Part shown: positions 56,199-64,000 of the stretch, one piece after another | Numbering within the stretch: the stretch's first letter is position 1 | Layout: every line of letters begins with the position of its first letter | From: Bacillus ectoiniformans | GTDB taxonomy: Bacteria > Bacillota > Bacilli > Bacillales > Domibacillaceae | Direction: 5' to 3' | DNA: 64,000 nucleotides | Assembly (NCBI RefSeq): GCF_016908875.1 | Contig: NZ_JAFBES010000011.1 | Location: forward strand, 1 to 64,000 | The notes under the pieces: model-generated | Databases searched by the model: none | What the model saw: only the letters and a program-made list of their open reading frames with translations | Told to the model about the DNA's origin: nothing | Made by a program: the position numbers and the translations under genes

Positions 56199-56596
56199 TT
56201 ATTCACCTCGAATCAGCAATTTTTCATAGGCTGGATCTTCTAGCTTCATCTTTAATACATCTATGAGACGTCCAAGCGGAAACGGTGCTATTTGTAACGC
56301 GTTCATAAATGTTTCTACTTTTAAAAATGGTGGACCTTCATATATGGCCAATTGTTTTTTAAAACTTGAGTTGAAAGGCTTTGCTTTTACTTTTTTAAAA
56401 TTTGAACATCTACATCTAACGGATAATCTTGAGTATCAGAAAGAAAGCTAAGTCCGTGATCGAAAAGAGGTGCCAGTTCCCATGCGTTGTATTGATCATC
56501 ATACAAAAACAAAATATTATTCGTATGACGCTCTTCTTCATACGAGATCATTTTTTCATAAGGGTGTACTAAAAGCGAAGTTTGAATGGTAAATGT
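56199..56596 (-). pseudogene. HipA-like serine/threonine kinase remnant, truncated and frameshifted
   Basis: On the minus strand an open frame begins after a stop at 56597 with no start codon. It encodes MISYEEERHTNNILFLYD, then LAPLFDHGLSFLSD, the catalytic loop and the metal-binding Asp motif of HipA/CtkA-type kinases. The frame then meets a stop just after a run of six A (near 56393-56398). The alternative frame continues QLAIYEGPPFLKVETF to LLIRGE and stops at 56199. It therefore lacks its N-terminal lobe and has a one-base frameshift. It is a decayed gene. Confidence 0.68.
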
Positions 56597-56682
56597 TTAA
56601 CAAGAAATTAATGGACAGGGATATGATAAAATGGAAGGTGTAGGGTCAGATATTTGTCCCTTCTAGTGGGGAGGGGATTTCT

Positions 56683-57702
56683 TTGAAAAAGACAACTTTA
56701 TTATATATTTATTGCAGTTTGGTATTTTTGCTCTTTTTTGATTTGTGGGTGGAAAATTCAGAGCAAGCAACAAATTTCTTTGGTAAATGGATTGAGCCAT
56801 TTATCGACGAACCAAAGTTTTCTCTCGTCTGGACCGTATTAATTGTTGTCGGTTTGATGACTTTGTTTAAATATCTGTTGGATGAAAAAGAGGAAGGAAA
56901 AAATCAGTTAGAAAAAACATTGGAATCTGAAATGGCCATTCTTGTTGCTGCTAATAGAGAACTAAACGAATATCGACTGCAAGACAATCTGGTCACGGTC
57001 CTGAATAGATTTGTTGCACAGAACTCTTATGTTAGTGCAGTGCAATGGTATCAGTATTCTGAGAATAACATTCAAGGCAAGACAATTTTTAAGTTTAGTT
57101 ATCAGTATGGTTCTGTTGCTGAAGCAGTAAATGTTAATGCAGTTCAACAAATATATTATGAATGCGATACAGAAGTGCTAAAACTATTCAGGATTGCCAG
57201 AAAGAGATATAGAGTGCAAGATAATCCAGATTTATTAGTAGACTTCATCGTTAGCATACATACTAGCATTTTTAGGAAAGATTCGTTAACAGCAGAGGAT
57301 GCTGTTCAATATGCCATGATGACTCTTGCGAAAGAAATAATAGAAAAGGATTATGGATTAATCTTTGAGCAAGACCTAGGAACAAGTGACAATAGAATTC
57401 AGCAGTTTGTCGATCAACATCGGACTGGAATTCTGAGAGCAGCTCTGATGGAAGATGAATATTATTCTTTCACACATACAAGGATCAATGAAAAATTCAA
57501 TCGCCAGTACATTGCCCGGCTTGGAATAGTTAGAGAAGAAAGCTTTGTTTTTACTTTAGTATTAGATGCCAGCATTCTTGAAGAAGAAGAATATGATTGT
57601 AGGATGCTGAATATTGCAAAAGAATTTGAAAATCTTTTAATTGGTCTTGAAAAAGGGTATAATAAAAGTATAGAAAAGGAAGGTGACGGATATGCTGGTT
57701 AA
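56683..57702 (+). CDS. Two-helix membrane protein with large cytoplasmic domain, unknown
   Basis: The 339-residue protein starts at TTG 56683 with GGGGAGGGG upstream. It has an N-terminal hydrophobic helix (about 5-22), a second at about 47-65, a Lys/Glu-rich coil, and a mixed alpha/beta cytoplasmic region of about 250 residues that looks regulatory (GAF-like in places). The last codons overlap a 52-residue protein gene by 11 bases. It is not a family I recognise. Confidence 0.65.
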   Translation: MKKTTLLYIYCSLVFLLFFDLWVENSEQATNFFGKWIEPFIDEPKFSLVWTVLIVVGLMTLFKYLLDEKEEGKNQLEKTLESEMAILVAANRELNEYRLQDNLVTVLNRFVAQNSYVSAVQWYQYSENNIQGKTIFKFSYQYGSVAEAVNVNAVQQIYYECDTEVLKLFRIARKRYRVQDNPDLLVDFIVSIHTSIFRKDSLTAEDAVQYAMMTLAKEIIEKDYGLIFEQDLGTSDNRIQQFVDQHRTGILRAALMEDEYYSFTHTRINEKFNRQYIARLGIVREESFVFTLVLDASILEEEEYDCRMLNIAKEFENLLIGLEKGYNKSIEKEGDGYAG

Positions 57703-57850
57703 AAATGATACTCAAAAACAAAAAGCTTTGATTGAGAGTACCTTAACCCAAGCGGGAATTAAGGTTAAACCTGGCAAAAAATCACCAAGAAGCGGAAAAT
57801 ATTCAGGCATTATTGGGAACAGTAAAAAAGTTTTAGAACTGAAAATATAG
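57692..57850 (+). CDS. Mini-protein A of a paralogous pair (52 residues)
   Basis: The 52-residue basic protein has a helix (QKQKALIESTLTQA) followed by GIKVKPGKKSPRSGKYSGIIG. It shares the core GIKVK-G-KSP-G-YSGI-G-S-K-L with the protein at 58145. It overlaps the upstream membrane protein gene by 11 bases and is followed by a strong terminator. Its function is unknown. The Gly/Lys/Ser core resembles a short beta hairpin. Confidence 0.65.
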   Translation: MLVKNDTQKQKALIESTLTQAGIKVKPGKKSPRSGKYSGIIGNSKKVLELKI

Positions 57851-57856
57851 TACGTA

Positions 57857-57883
57857 AAAGACAGCTGCGAGCTGTCTTTTTTT
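57857..57883 (+). terminator. Terminator after mini-protein A
   Basis: AAAGACAGC and GCTGTCTTT form a 9-bp stem with a five-base loop, followed by more T. Confidence 0.9.
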
Positions 57884-58144
57884 CTTTTTATAACATATAT
57901 ATATTATAAAACTTTCATGAGTTTCTATTGAGCACTGCGCCAAGCATGATAATTGAAATATGCATAGGGAGTGTTATATGGAACTGGTTTAACCAAAGCT
58001 AAATAGAAATATATATAGTTACCCTCCTACAGACATTCCTGCTTTCATGTTGGCTTTTTTTGGGTTGATCATAAAATTTCCTTCCCCGGCCAATAGTATA
58101 TAGGAGGAACGGTGTTTTTTCTTTTTACAAAAAAGGGGGTTTTT

Positions 58145-58315
58145 ATGATATTGAGGAATTCGGAGCGGTTGGAACAGGAGCGTATAGAAATAATCGAGCG
58201 CTTTCACAAAGAGGGTATCAAAGTTAAAATAGGGATAAAATCTCCTGTAAACGGAAGATATTCAGGGATAGTTGGAAGTAGTGAAAAGATTTTACGAATA
58301 AACCTTCCTCGATAA
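58145..58315 (+). CDS. Mini-protein B of a paralogous pair (56 residues)
   Basis: The 56-residue protein has the helix SERLEQERIEIIERFHKEG followed by IKVKIGIKSPVNGRYSGIVG. It is clearly homologous to mini-protein A (about half the residues match over 40 positions). ATG 58145 has AAAGGGGG upstream; the longer frame from 58112 is not needed. It has no membrane gene before it and seems monocistronic. Confidence 0.65.
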   Translation: MILRNSERLEQERIEIIERFHKEGIKVKIGIKSPVNGRYSGIVGSSEKILRINLPR

Positions 58316-58947
58316 AATGGTAATGTATCTGTGGACAAGGTAAATCGCACTATTTATCATGGCCAGGCACCTGTGTTATAAGAACTGGATCCGTAGTTAT
58401 AATGACGGTCTCATAGGTATTGCGGGTCCAGTAATAATATTAAAGCTCCAAAAAACCGACTTTGGAGCGTGCGCTGTTTATGGGAAGTGTAAGGCTAATG
58501 TGAAGGTTAAAGTTAATTTTAATTTGAAATTTTCTAGTTTACATAATATATATTATAAGAAGTTATCTAAAAAACATTATTTCTGTCTCATATCATAAGT
58601 AAACTTTAAATAGTGAGATATTTTATTGATTTATGAATTTTTATTTATGATTAATTTATTCATTAATTTTTCTCAACTGATCTTTGTATTCCAATTAACA
58701 AAGCCATTTTATTAATTCTAAGCAGAAAGAATTTTCTTAAACTATTATAAATGCTGGCGATAAATAAATTTGCTTAGCATTTATTAATTACTTAACACAT
58801 ATAAATAGTTTGTCGCTGGTGTTCTTAATTATTCTTATAATTGTATTATCTGAACCGCTATCTCAATTTATTTGTTTTTGTCTCAAAATTAATCTTTAAA
58901 GATGTTTTACATCTAGTTGCTCTCAATGATTCACCTACAATTCTGTT
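58316..58947 (+). other. AT-rich region without a supported gene
   Basis: About 630 bases, mostly A/T, hold no gene I can support. One small hairpin GCTCCAAA/TTTGGAGC (58446-58469) lacks a T-run. The frame 58359-58598 has no binding site and is not protein-like. Confidence 0.6.
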
Positions 58948-58984
58948 AAAAAACCCCAAAGAACAATTTGTTCTTTGGGGTTTT
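58948..58984 (-). terminator. Terminator of the cadA-type gene
   Basis: AACCCCAAAGAACAA and TTGTTCTTTGGGG pair in both orientations; the minus strand carries a T-run after the stem, so it ends the gene at 59093. Confidence 0.8.
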
Positions 58985-59092
58985 GATCTGTAAGACTGAT
59001 ATGAACCCTCTTTTTGTACAAAACTATAAAATACTTACTGTAAATTTTTCATTACTTGTTTTTTTCGCTTTTTAAATAAAATAATCATGAAA

Positions 59093-61564
59093 TTAATCTT
59101 TTAGTTGAAGCAATCTCATACTATTTAAAATCACTAGTATTGCTGCACCTGTGTCACTCATAACAGCCAGCCATAACGTAAGATCACCAGTGAAAATTAA
59201 GATAAGCGCGGCGAGCTTTGTGAGTATAGAAAACCATATATTTTGTTTGATAATATTTAATGCTTTTCGGCTTAATTTCACAGTATGAGGCAGTTTTTCT
59301 AGATTATCAGCCATCAGCACAATATCTGCCGTTTCCATAGCAGTATCTGTTCCCGCTCCACCCATAGCAATCCCTAAATCGGCTGTCGCTAATGCAGGGG
59401 CATCATTAATACCATCTCCGACCATCGCGACGACTTTACCTTCACTTTGAAGCTGTTTAACGGCCGTAACTTTATCTTCCGGCATTAATTCAGCAAAGAA
59501 ACGGTCCACGCCTGCTAGAGTACTAATTTTACTCGCAGTTCCTTTGTTGTCACCCGTCAGCATAACAACCTGTTCAATACCTATTTCTTTAATATGTTTT
59601 AACGCCTTTGCTGTAGTTTTTCGAATTGTATCTGACACTGCAATGATTCCAAAAACTTTCGAATGCGTTCCTACGATCACTAACGTATTCCCTTCATTCT
59701 GCAAAGAGTGAATAGTGTTTTTCATTTCTCCTAATGAGACATTCATTTCCTGGAACAATTTTGGATTTCCTGCAAAGTGCTCTATTCCAAGAATGGTTGC
59801 TTTCGCTCCCTTTCCTGCAATGGCAGTAAAGCTCTCACCTTCTAAAGTAGAAATGCCACGTTCTGACGCATGGGTTACAATGGCTGAAGCAATAGGGTGC
59901 TGTGAATGTTCTTCAATGGTTCGAGCAATTGCGAGCAGTTCCGCTTCTGTTCCATTTACTACGTGTAAACTGAAGACCTTTGGTTTCCCTTCTGTCAGCG
60001 TTCCTGTTTTATCAAATGCAATAGCGTTTAGTGCTCCTGCTGTCTCTAAAAACGTACCACCTTTAATTAGAATGCCATTCTTTGCTGCATTGCCTATGGC
60101 TGACACAATCGCAACTGGCGTTGAGATAACCAATGCACAAGGGCAAGCAACCACTAGAAGTTCGAGTCCCTTATATAGCCACTCTCCCCATGAGCCCCAG
60201 CCAAGTAAAGGAGGCACAACCATTACAATGATCGCCAGCATAAAAACAATCGGTGTATAGATTTTCGCAAAACGGTCAATAAATGCCTCGGTCGGCGCTT
60301 TTTGTTCCTGTGCTTCTTCTACAAGATGAATAATCCGGGCAATGGTTGTATCTTTGACAAGTTTCGTAACATTGACTTCTAACGATCCACTTTCATTGAC
60401 GGTCCCAGCGTAGACAACATCCTGTATGTTTTTGTCCACTGGAAGGGACTCTCCTGTTATCGGTGCCTGGTTAACAGTAGAAGCCCCTGCGATGATCTCT
60501 CCATCCAAAGGAATTTTCTCCCCGGGCTTAACAACAATGATCTCCCCGACTTGAATGGCTTCAACAGATTTACGAGTCAGGTTTTGGCCACTTTTAACCC
60601 AGGCTTCTTGTGGAGCTATATTCATCAGCCCACGAATCGATTCTCTTGTTCTCTCAATCGATTTATTTTGCAAGGCAGTACCTAAAGCAAATAACCAGAC
60701 TACGGTTGCCCCTTCAAACCATTCGCCAATCAATGCAGCGCCAATGGCTGCCGATATCATTAAAACGTTCATATCCAACGATCTGCTTCTAATTGCATAG
60801 TAAGCGCTTCTTGCCGGTTTATATCCACCAATAAGAATCGACGCAGCATATAAAACTGTAATAAGCGATGGATATAATCCGTTAAATGATCCAAAAAATC
60901 CAAGGGCTAAAAGGATACCAGAAATGGTTGTGGTAGATAACATTTTTTTGTTAACAGGAGCTTCATTCTTTCTGCCTGTAGACAGAACCGCTTCAAATCC
61001 AGCATTTGATACCTCTTTTGCAACGGCCTCCACACTCAAGTCATGAGTAATGTGCATTTTACCTGTAGAAAAATTCACACGAACTTCTTCAACAGTCGTA
61101 ACATTTCTCATATGCTTTTCAAGAGTAACAGCACATGCTCCGCAATCCATTCCCTCAATCATGAATGTTTGGCTTTTGTCGTTTTGAGCCAGTGATTCAG
61201 CGTTAAATCCCAGCTTTTTAACTTGTTTTTCAATGATAGAGGATGAAATCCCCTCATCTGCCGTCACTTGCATTTTTGCCGTACTGTAGTTCACTTGGAT
61301 TGTTTTCACGCCAGACATCTTAACTAAGCTTTTTTCAATAGTGGCTGCACAAGCTGGGCAATCCATGCCTTGTATTCGATATTCAAACGAACTGACGGAT
61401 GCATCCGCTATTCTTTGTGGCTGCCCCTTTGTTTTAGCCGCTTCACATGATGTATCTCCTGCACAACAAGAACTCGTTGCTTCATCATATTCTTCGTCGT
61501 GTGCTGCTGAAGAAACTGGAATCTCAGAACACGAGCTGCTTGCACAGCGCAAGAATCGCAGCAA
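59093..61564 (-). CDS. Zn/Cd/Pb-type P1B ATPase (CadA/ZntA-like) with disturbed start
   Basis: The frame of 823 codons starts at a TTG (61564) without a ribosome binding site. It has a Cys-rich N-terminus (CASSSCSE, SSCCAGDTSC), two HMA domains (GMDCPACAATIE, GMDCGACAVTLE), ACPCALVIST with the CPC, DKTGTLTEG, HSQHPIASAI and [14 protein letters not shown]. It exports Zn/Cd/Pb. The 5' end overlaps a truncated acetate-transporter gene by 41 bases, and no other in-frame start with a site occurs in the Cys-rich part, so the original start was probably lost. Confidence 0.85.
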   Translation of the reverse strand: MLRFLRCASSSCSEIPVSSAAHDEEYDEATSSCCAGDTSCEAAKTKGQPQRIADASVSSFEYRIQGMDCPACAATIEKSLVKMSGVKTIQVNYSTAKMQVTADEGISSSIIEKQVKKLGFNAESLAQNDKSQTFMIEGMDCGACAVTLEKHMRNVTTVEEVRVNFSTGKMHITHDLSVEAVAKEVSNAGFEAVLSTGRKNEAPVNKKMLSTTTISGILLALGFFGSFNGLYPSLITVLYAASILIGGYKPARSAYYAIRSRSLDMNVLMISAAIGAALIGEWFEGATVVWLFALGTALQNKSIERTRESIRGLMNIAPQEAWVKSGQNLTRKSVEAIQVGEIIVVKPGEKIPLDGEIIAGASTVNQAPITGESLPVDKNIQDVVYAGTVNESGSLEVNVTKLVKDTTIARIIHLVEEAQEQKAPTEAFIDRFAKIYTPIVFMLAIIVMVVPPLLGWGSWGEWLYKGLELLVVACPCALVISTPVAIVSAIGNAAKNGILIKGGTFLETAGALNAIAFDKTGTLTEGKPKVFSLHVVNGTEAELLAIARTIEEHSQHPIASAIVTHASERGISTLEGESFTAIAGKGAKATILGIEHFAGNPKLFQEMNVSLGEMKNTIHSLQNEGNTLVIVGTHSKVFGIIAVSDTIRKTTAKALKHIKEIGIEQVVMLTGDNKGTASKISTLAGVDRFFAELMPEDKVTAVKQLQSEGKVVAMVGDGINDAPALATADLGIAMGGAGTDTAMETADIVLMADNLEKLPHTVKLSRKALNIIKQNIWFSILTKLAALILIFTGDLTLWLAVMSDTGAAILVILNSMRLLQLKD

Positions 61565-61967
61565 ATGCTTTATTTGTTTCTAAAGCGGCAACAGTGATAA
61601 ATACTGAAAAGATAAAATAGCCCATAAATGCAAAACCAATCTGTCTAGGATCCGCTACGCCAACGTCTCCAAACCACCCAAGCGACATGGCCCAATGTGA
61701 AGCTACACCCAGCCAGAACAAACCATAAGCACCCAGCACGATGGAACCGAAATAATTGTTTTTGCGAAAATCAACAAGTGATCCCCAGATTTGCGCAATG
61801 GCTCCGAGGAACACAGCCCACGGAATGATGAAGGCTGTCCCTTCTGTCCATCCCATCTTTTGTGAAGCGGCCACAAATGTGACCATCGACAAGCCAAATA
61901 CCCCTAAGGCCGTCGGATCGGACATGGAAATCTTTGTTTCCGTCACGAATGTCTTTTTTTCTTGCAT
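61524..61967 (-). pseudogene. Truncated GPR1/FUN34/YaaH-type acetate transporter
   Basis: YaaH-type transporters are about 200 residues with six helices. This frame of 147 residues has the N-terminal motif DPTALGVFGLSM, then FLGAIAQIWGSL and FMGYFIFSVFITVAALETNKA, the fifth helix. It then ends in AAILALCKQLVF instead of the usual sixth helix. The end sequence is that of the metal ATPase gene in another frame. The sixth helix is missing. It is a broken gene joined to cadA. Confidence 0.75.
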
Positions 61968-62255
61968 CTCTCTCTACACTCCCCTTGTGTTATGTATAAC
62001 AGAATCAACCAGCATAAATGTGACATACTAAAGTCGAATTCTGTCCAATAAAGTATAGTACAATTCTTCAAAAATATCAAAAAATTCTAAATCCGTTAAA
62101 TAGTTAGTAATTGTCTCCATTCCGCTCGTTGCCACAAATTTTATGAATAAATTAACTATATTAGTTGAATCTGCATAAAAACCCAATCTGTTTTATTTAA
62201 ACCTCGTATTTATCGTATGAAAATAAGAATATTTTTATAAACATACAAAATACCT
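61968..62255. other. Intergenic region
   Basis: About 290 AT-rich bases lie between the transporter remnant and the terminator of the hydrolase gene. No gene or clear regulatory element is seen. Confidence 0.45.
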
Positions 62256-62288
62256 TCAAAAAAAGAAGGTTAACATACATTAACCTTC
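62256..62288 (-). terminator. Terminator of the hydrolase gene
   Basis: GAAGGTTAA and TTAACCTTC form a perfect stem; on the minus strand it is followed by TTTTTTT. Confidence 0.9.
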
Positions 62289-62303
62289 TCTCTCATTTCA
62301 TTA

Positions 62304-63851
62304 TTATTTAAGATACCTTCTTGCGTTGACGAATCCGGTGCTGTACGGTTTCGTCGTTATCGGAATGATTTCCACGGTACGGCTGCTGTTTGGCGCATGA
62401 ATCATTTGTCCGTTGCCAATATACATGCCTACATGATGAATTTTCCCTGATTTTCTGTAATCAAAGAACATTAAGTCCCCTGGCTGCATATTGCTTTTAG
62501 ATACGGCGATCCCATGTGTAGCCTGTACAGATGAATCACGCGGGATGTTTATGCCGTGGTGACGATAGACGGAATAAGTAAATCCAGAACAATCAAACCC
62601 AAATCCTGATACTCCCGCCCATAAATAAGGAAGACCAGTAAATTGTTTTCCGGTTGAGACAAGTTGCTGCTGAGTTGGTTTAGGAATACTCTTTGTGTTG
62701 TTCACGATTTTCACATCTTTAGCAAGCATCCATTTCGCTGTGTTATGAACGGTTTGTACTTGAATCCAGTCTTTCTCCACTTTTAGAACTGACAGCCTCG
62801 TGTCAAAGCTGATTTCAAGTCCGCGGTCATCCAAAGATTTGCTGTTGTGCAGAAAAGCGGTATTGCTTTTCACAATCGCTGTTTGGCAGTTAGCATAGTT
62901 ATCGTAATACTCAGCCACTTGATTTTTGGGAATCCATCCTAGATAGCCTTTACTGCTTTTAGGGGTAAATTGATCTTTTACCGCGATTTGATGCCAGTTG
63001 CCTTGTGTTTTAATAACTTCTACTTCTTGTCCGTACAGGGCTTGCGTTTCTAGCTTTCCGACTAGATCCAATTTTTGAGACAATGTCATGCTCTTCGTCC
63101 ATTTCCATAGATCCGCTGGGTTCGTCATAGATGGCGCATCAATGGCTCGAGTTTTGTTAGGTGCGACCCATAATGTAGCTGCCGATACTTGAATGACATG
63201 CTTCTTCGTATTATTAGGAGCAAAACAAGCTGCAGGTAGTATTTTAAATGATGGTTCTAACACTCTGGCGAGAAACCCTGCAAACTGAGCCCGTGTCGTT
63301 GGGTTATTCGGTCTGAACGTATTATCCGCGTAACCGGTGGTAATATGGTTTTGGAATAAAGTTCGGATGACAGAAGATGCCCAAATTCCTTCATTGACAT
63401 CACGGTATGAATAGCTGGACTCACCTGTTAGCTTAAAGGCACGTACAAGGACGGCTGCCATTTGGGCTCTGCTTAATGTTTGATTAGGGTTAAATACACC
63501 GTCATTTCCTGTCATGATCCCAGCATTGGATACAGCTGCAATGATTGCGTACCCGTAGTCATTCTCGCTCACATCTTTAAAGGATGGGCGAGTCTCTAAA
63601 TTCTCAGTATCGAGTTTTAGCGCCTTTACAATCATCGTAGCTGTTTGCAGGCGGGTAATAGGGTTGTTGAGTCCGAAATTGCCGTCTGGATACCCCTTAA
63701 TGATTCCTTTTCCTGATAAGTACTCAATTTCTTCTTTCGCCCAATGTTTGCTGTCCACATCTTTAAACGCCGCTTGCGCATGTGTGGGCTGCCCAATTTG
63801 AATGAGTACAAATAAAAGGCTTAAAACATAAATAATGGCTCGTTTTTGCAT
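62304..63851 (-). CDS. Surface-anchored NlpC/P60 peptidoglycan hydrolase with SLH and SH3 domains
   Basis: The 515-residue secreted protein has a signal peptide (to HAQAAF), three SLH repeats (FKDVDSKHWAKEEIEYL, FKDVSENDYGYAIIAA, YRDVNEGIWASSVIRTL) to anchor it to the wall, an SH3-like region (about 210-385) and a C-terminal NlpC/P60 domain with the catalytic Cys in FGFDCSGFTYS and His in HHVGMY and HAPN. It cuts gamma-D-Glu-meso-DAP peptide bonds. ATG 63851 has GAGGTGA upstream; an earlier GTG at 63860 sits inside that site. The last 150 bases of the window hold nothing else clear. Confidence 0.92.
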   Translation of the reverse strand: MQKRAIIYVLSLLFVLIQIGQPTHAQAAFKDVDSKHWAKEEIEYLSGKGIIKGYPDGNFGLNNPITRLQTATMIVKALKLDTENLETRPSFKDVSENDYGYAIIAAVSNAGIMTGNDGVFNPNQTLSRAQMAAVLVRAFKLTGESSYSYRDVNEGIWASSVIRTLFQNHITTGYADNTFRPNNPTTRAQFAGFLARVLEPSFKILPAACFAPNNTKKHVIQVSAATLWVAPNKTRAIDAPSMTNPADLWKWTKSMTLSQKLDLVGKLETQALYGQEVEVIKTQGNWHQIAVKDQFTPKSSKGYLGWIPKNQVAEYYDNYANCQTAIVKSNTAFLHNSKSLDDRGLEISFDTRLSVLKVEKDWIQVQTVHNTAKWMLAKDVKIVNNTKSIPKPTQQQLVSTGKQFTGLPYLWAGVSGFGFDCSGFTYSVYRHHGINIPRDSSVQATHGIAVSKSNMQPGDLMFFDYRKSGKIHHVGMYIGNGQMIHAPNSSRTVEIIPITTKPYSTGFVNARRYLK

Positions 63852-64000
63852 CTGCTTCACCTCGAATGTAATATGCTGTTTGCTCTTGTTTAATTGTTTT
63901 TATCCGTCCTCTAATTATTTCGACAAAATGACCAATATTTTTAACACTAATCTCTAACGTATGCTTGACCACATGAAAAAACACCCTAAATCGTCGATTA

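Noticed and set aside
58359-58598. 79-codon ORF after mini-protein B
   Set aside because: Its translation is Lys/Ile/Val-rich low-complexity sequence, there is no ribosome binding site, and the region is AT-rich.
1-64000. CRISPR arrays, tRNA and rRNA genes
   Set aside because: No repeat-spacer pattern, no cloverleaf and no rRNA signature were seen when reading the window; a dedicated scan would be needed to exclude a divergent tRNA.

Overview
The window looks like the chromosome of a spore-forming, low-to-mid-GC member of the Bacillaceae. Evidence is a GerA-type germinant receptor operon, a YjcZ-type small sporulation protein, a Bacillus-style tenA-tenI-thiOSGF operon behind a TPP riboswitch, csoR-copZ-copA, strong AGGAGG-type ribosome binding sites with frequent TTG/GTG starts, and an SLH/SH3/NlpC-P60 wall hydrolase. 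No rRNA, tRNA or CRISPR array was seen. The species cannot be named from the sequence alone.

Layout: (1) 1-1 kb: the 3' end of a group II intron and a 5'-truncated permease remnant. (2) 1-6 kb: promoter, TPP riboswitch, terminator and the thiamine-thiazole operon. (3) 6-11 kb: small metabolic and surface genes (VOC, fasciclin, YjcZ, Dus), an intact MNT/HEPN toxin-antitoxin pair and a DMT exporter. (4) 11-15 kb: germinant receptor genes in the order B-A-C, with the B subunit interrupted by one in-frame stop. (5) 15-21 kb: a two-component system next to a MacB-like export operon; both promoters carry the same tandem repeat. (6) 21-24 kb: a MarR regulon with three copies of one palindrome, then a VanX-like dipeptidase and a 26-residue holin-like toxin of type I TA style. 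(7) 24-33 kb: an ABC-2 exporter, then NosL-like genes and a nosD-nosL-nosY-nosF accessory operon with no nosZ in view. (8) 32-41 kb: sensory and housekeeping genes (PAS-MCP, hybrid kinase, YedK, MOSC, methyltransferase, YqcI). (9) 41-50 kb: a TsdA-like dihaem cytochrome, a GGDEF-EAL protein whose sensor matches the ethylene-binding domain of plant ETR1, an unrecognised glycine-zipper two-gene cassette, and a CsoR-controlled copper export operon. (10) 51-58 kb: an accessory/defence-like island with a catalytically complete long prokaryotic Argonaute plus partner gene, an Rpn-type nuclease, a MazF/PemK-type TA pair, a HipA-like pseudogene with partner, and a membrane protein with two paralogous mini-proteins. 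(11) 59-64 kb: a Zn/Cd/Pb P-type ATPase whose 5' end runs into a truncated acetate-transporter gene, and the SLH-NlpC/P60 hydrolase.

How they fit together: copper is a recurring theme (CsoR/CopZ/CopA, the NosL proteins, a Cu-requiring ethylene-type sensor). The strongest leads for undescribed biology are the Argonaute with its small partner, the ETR1-like c-di-GMP enzyme, the glycine-zipper cassette, and the mini-protein module. All functions are inferred from sequence motifs read by eye; no database search was run.
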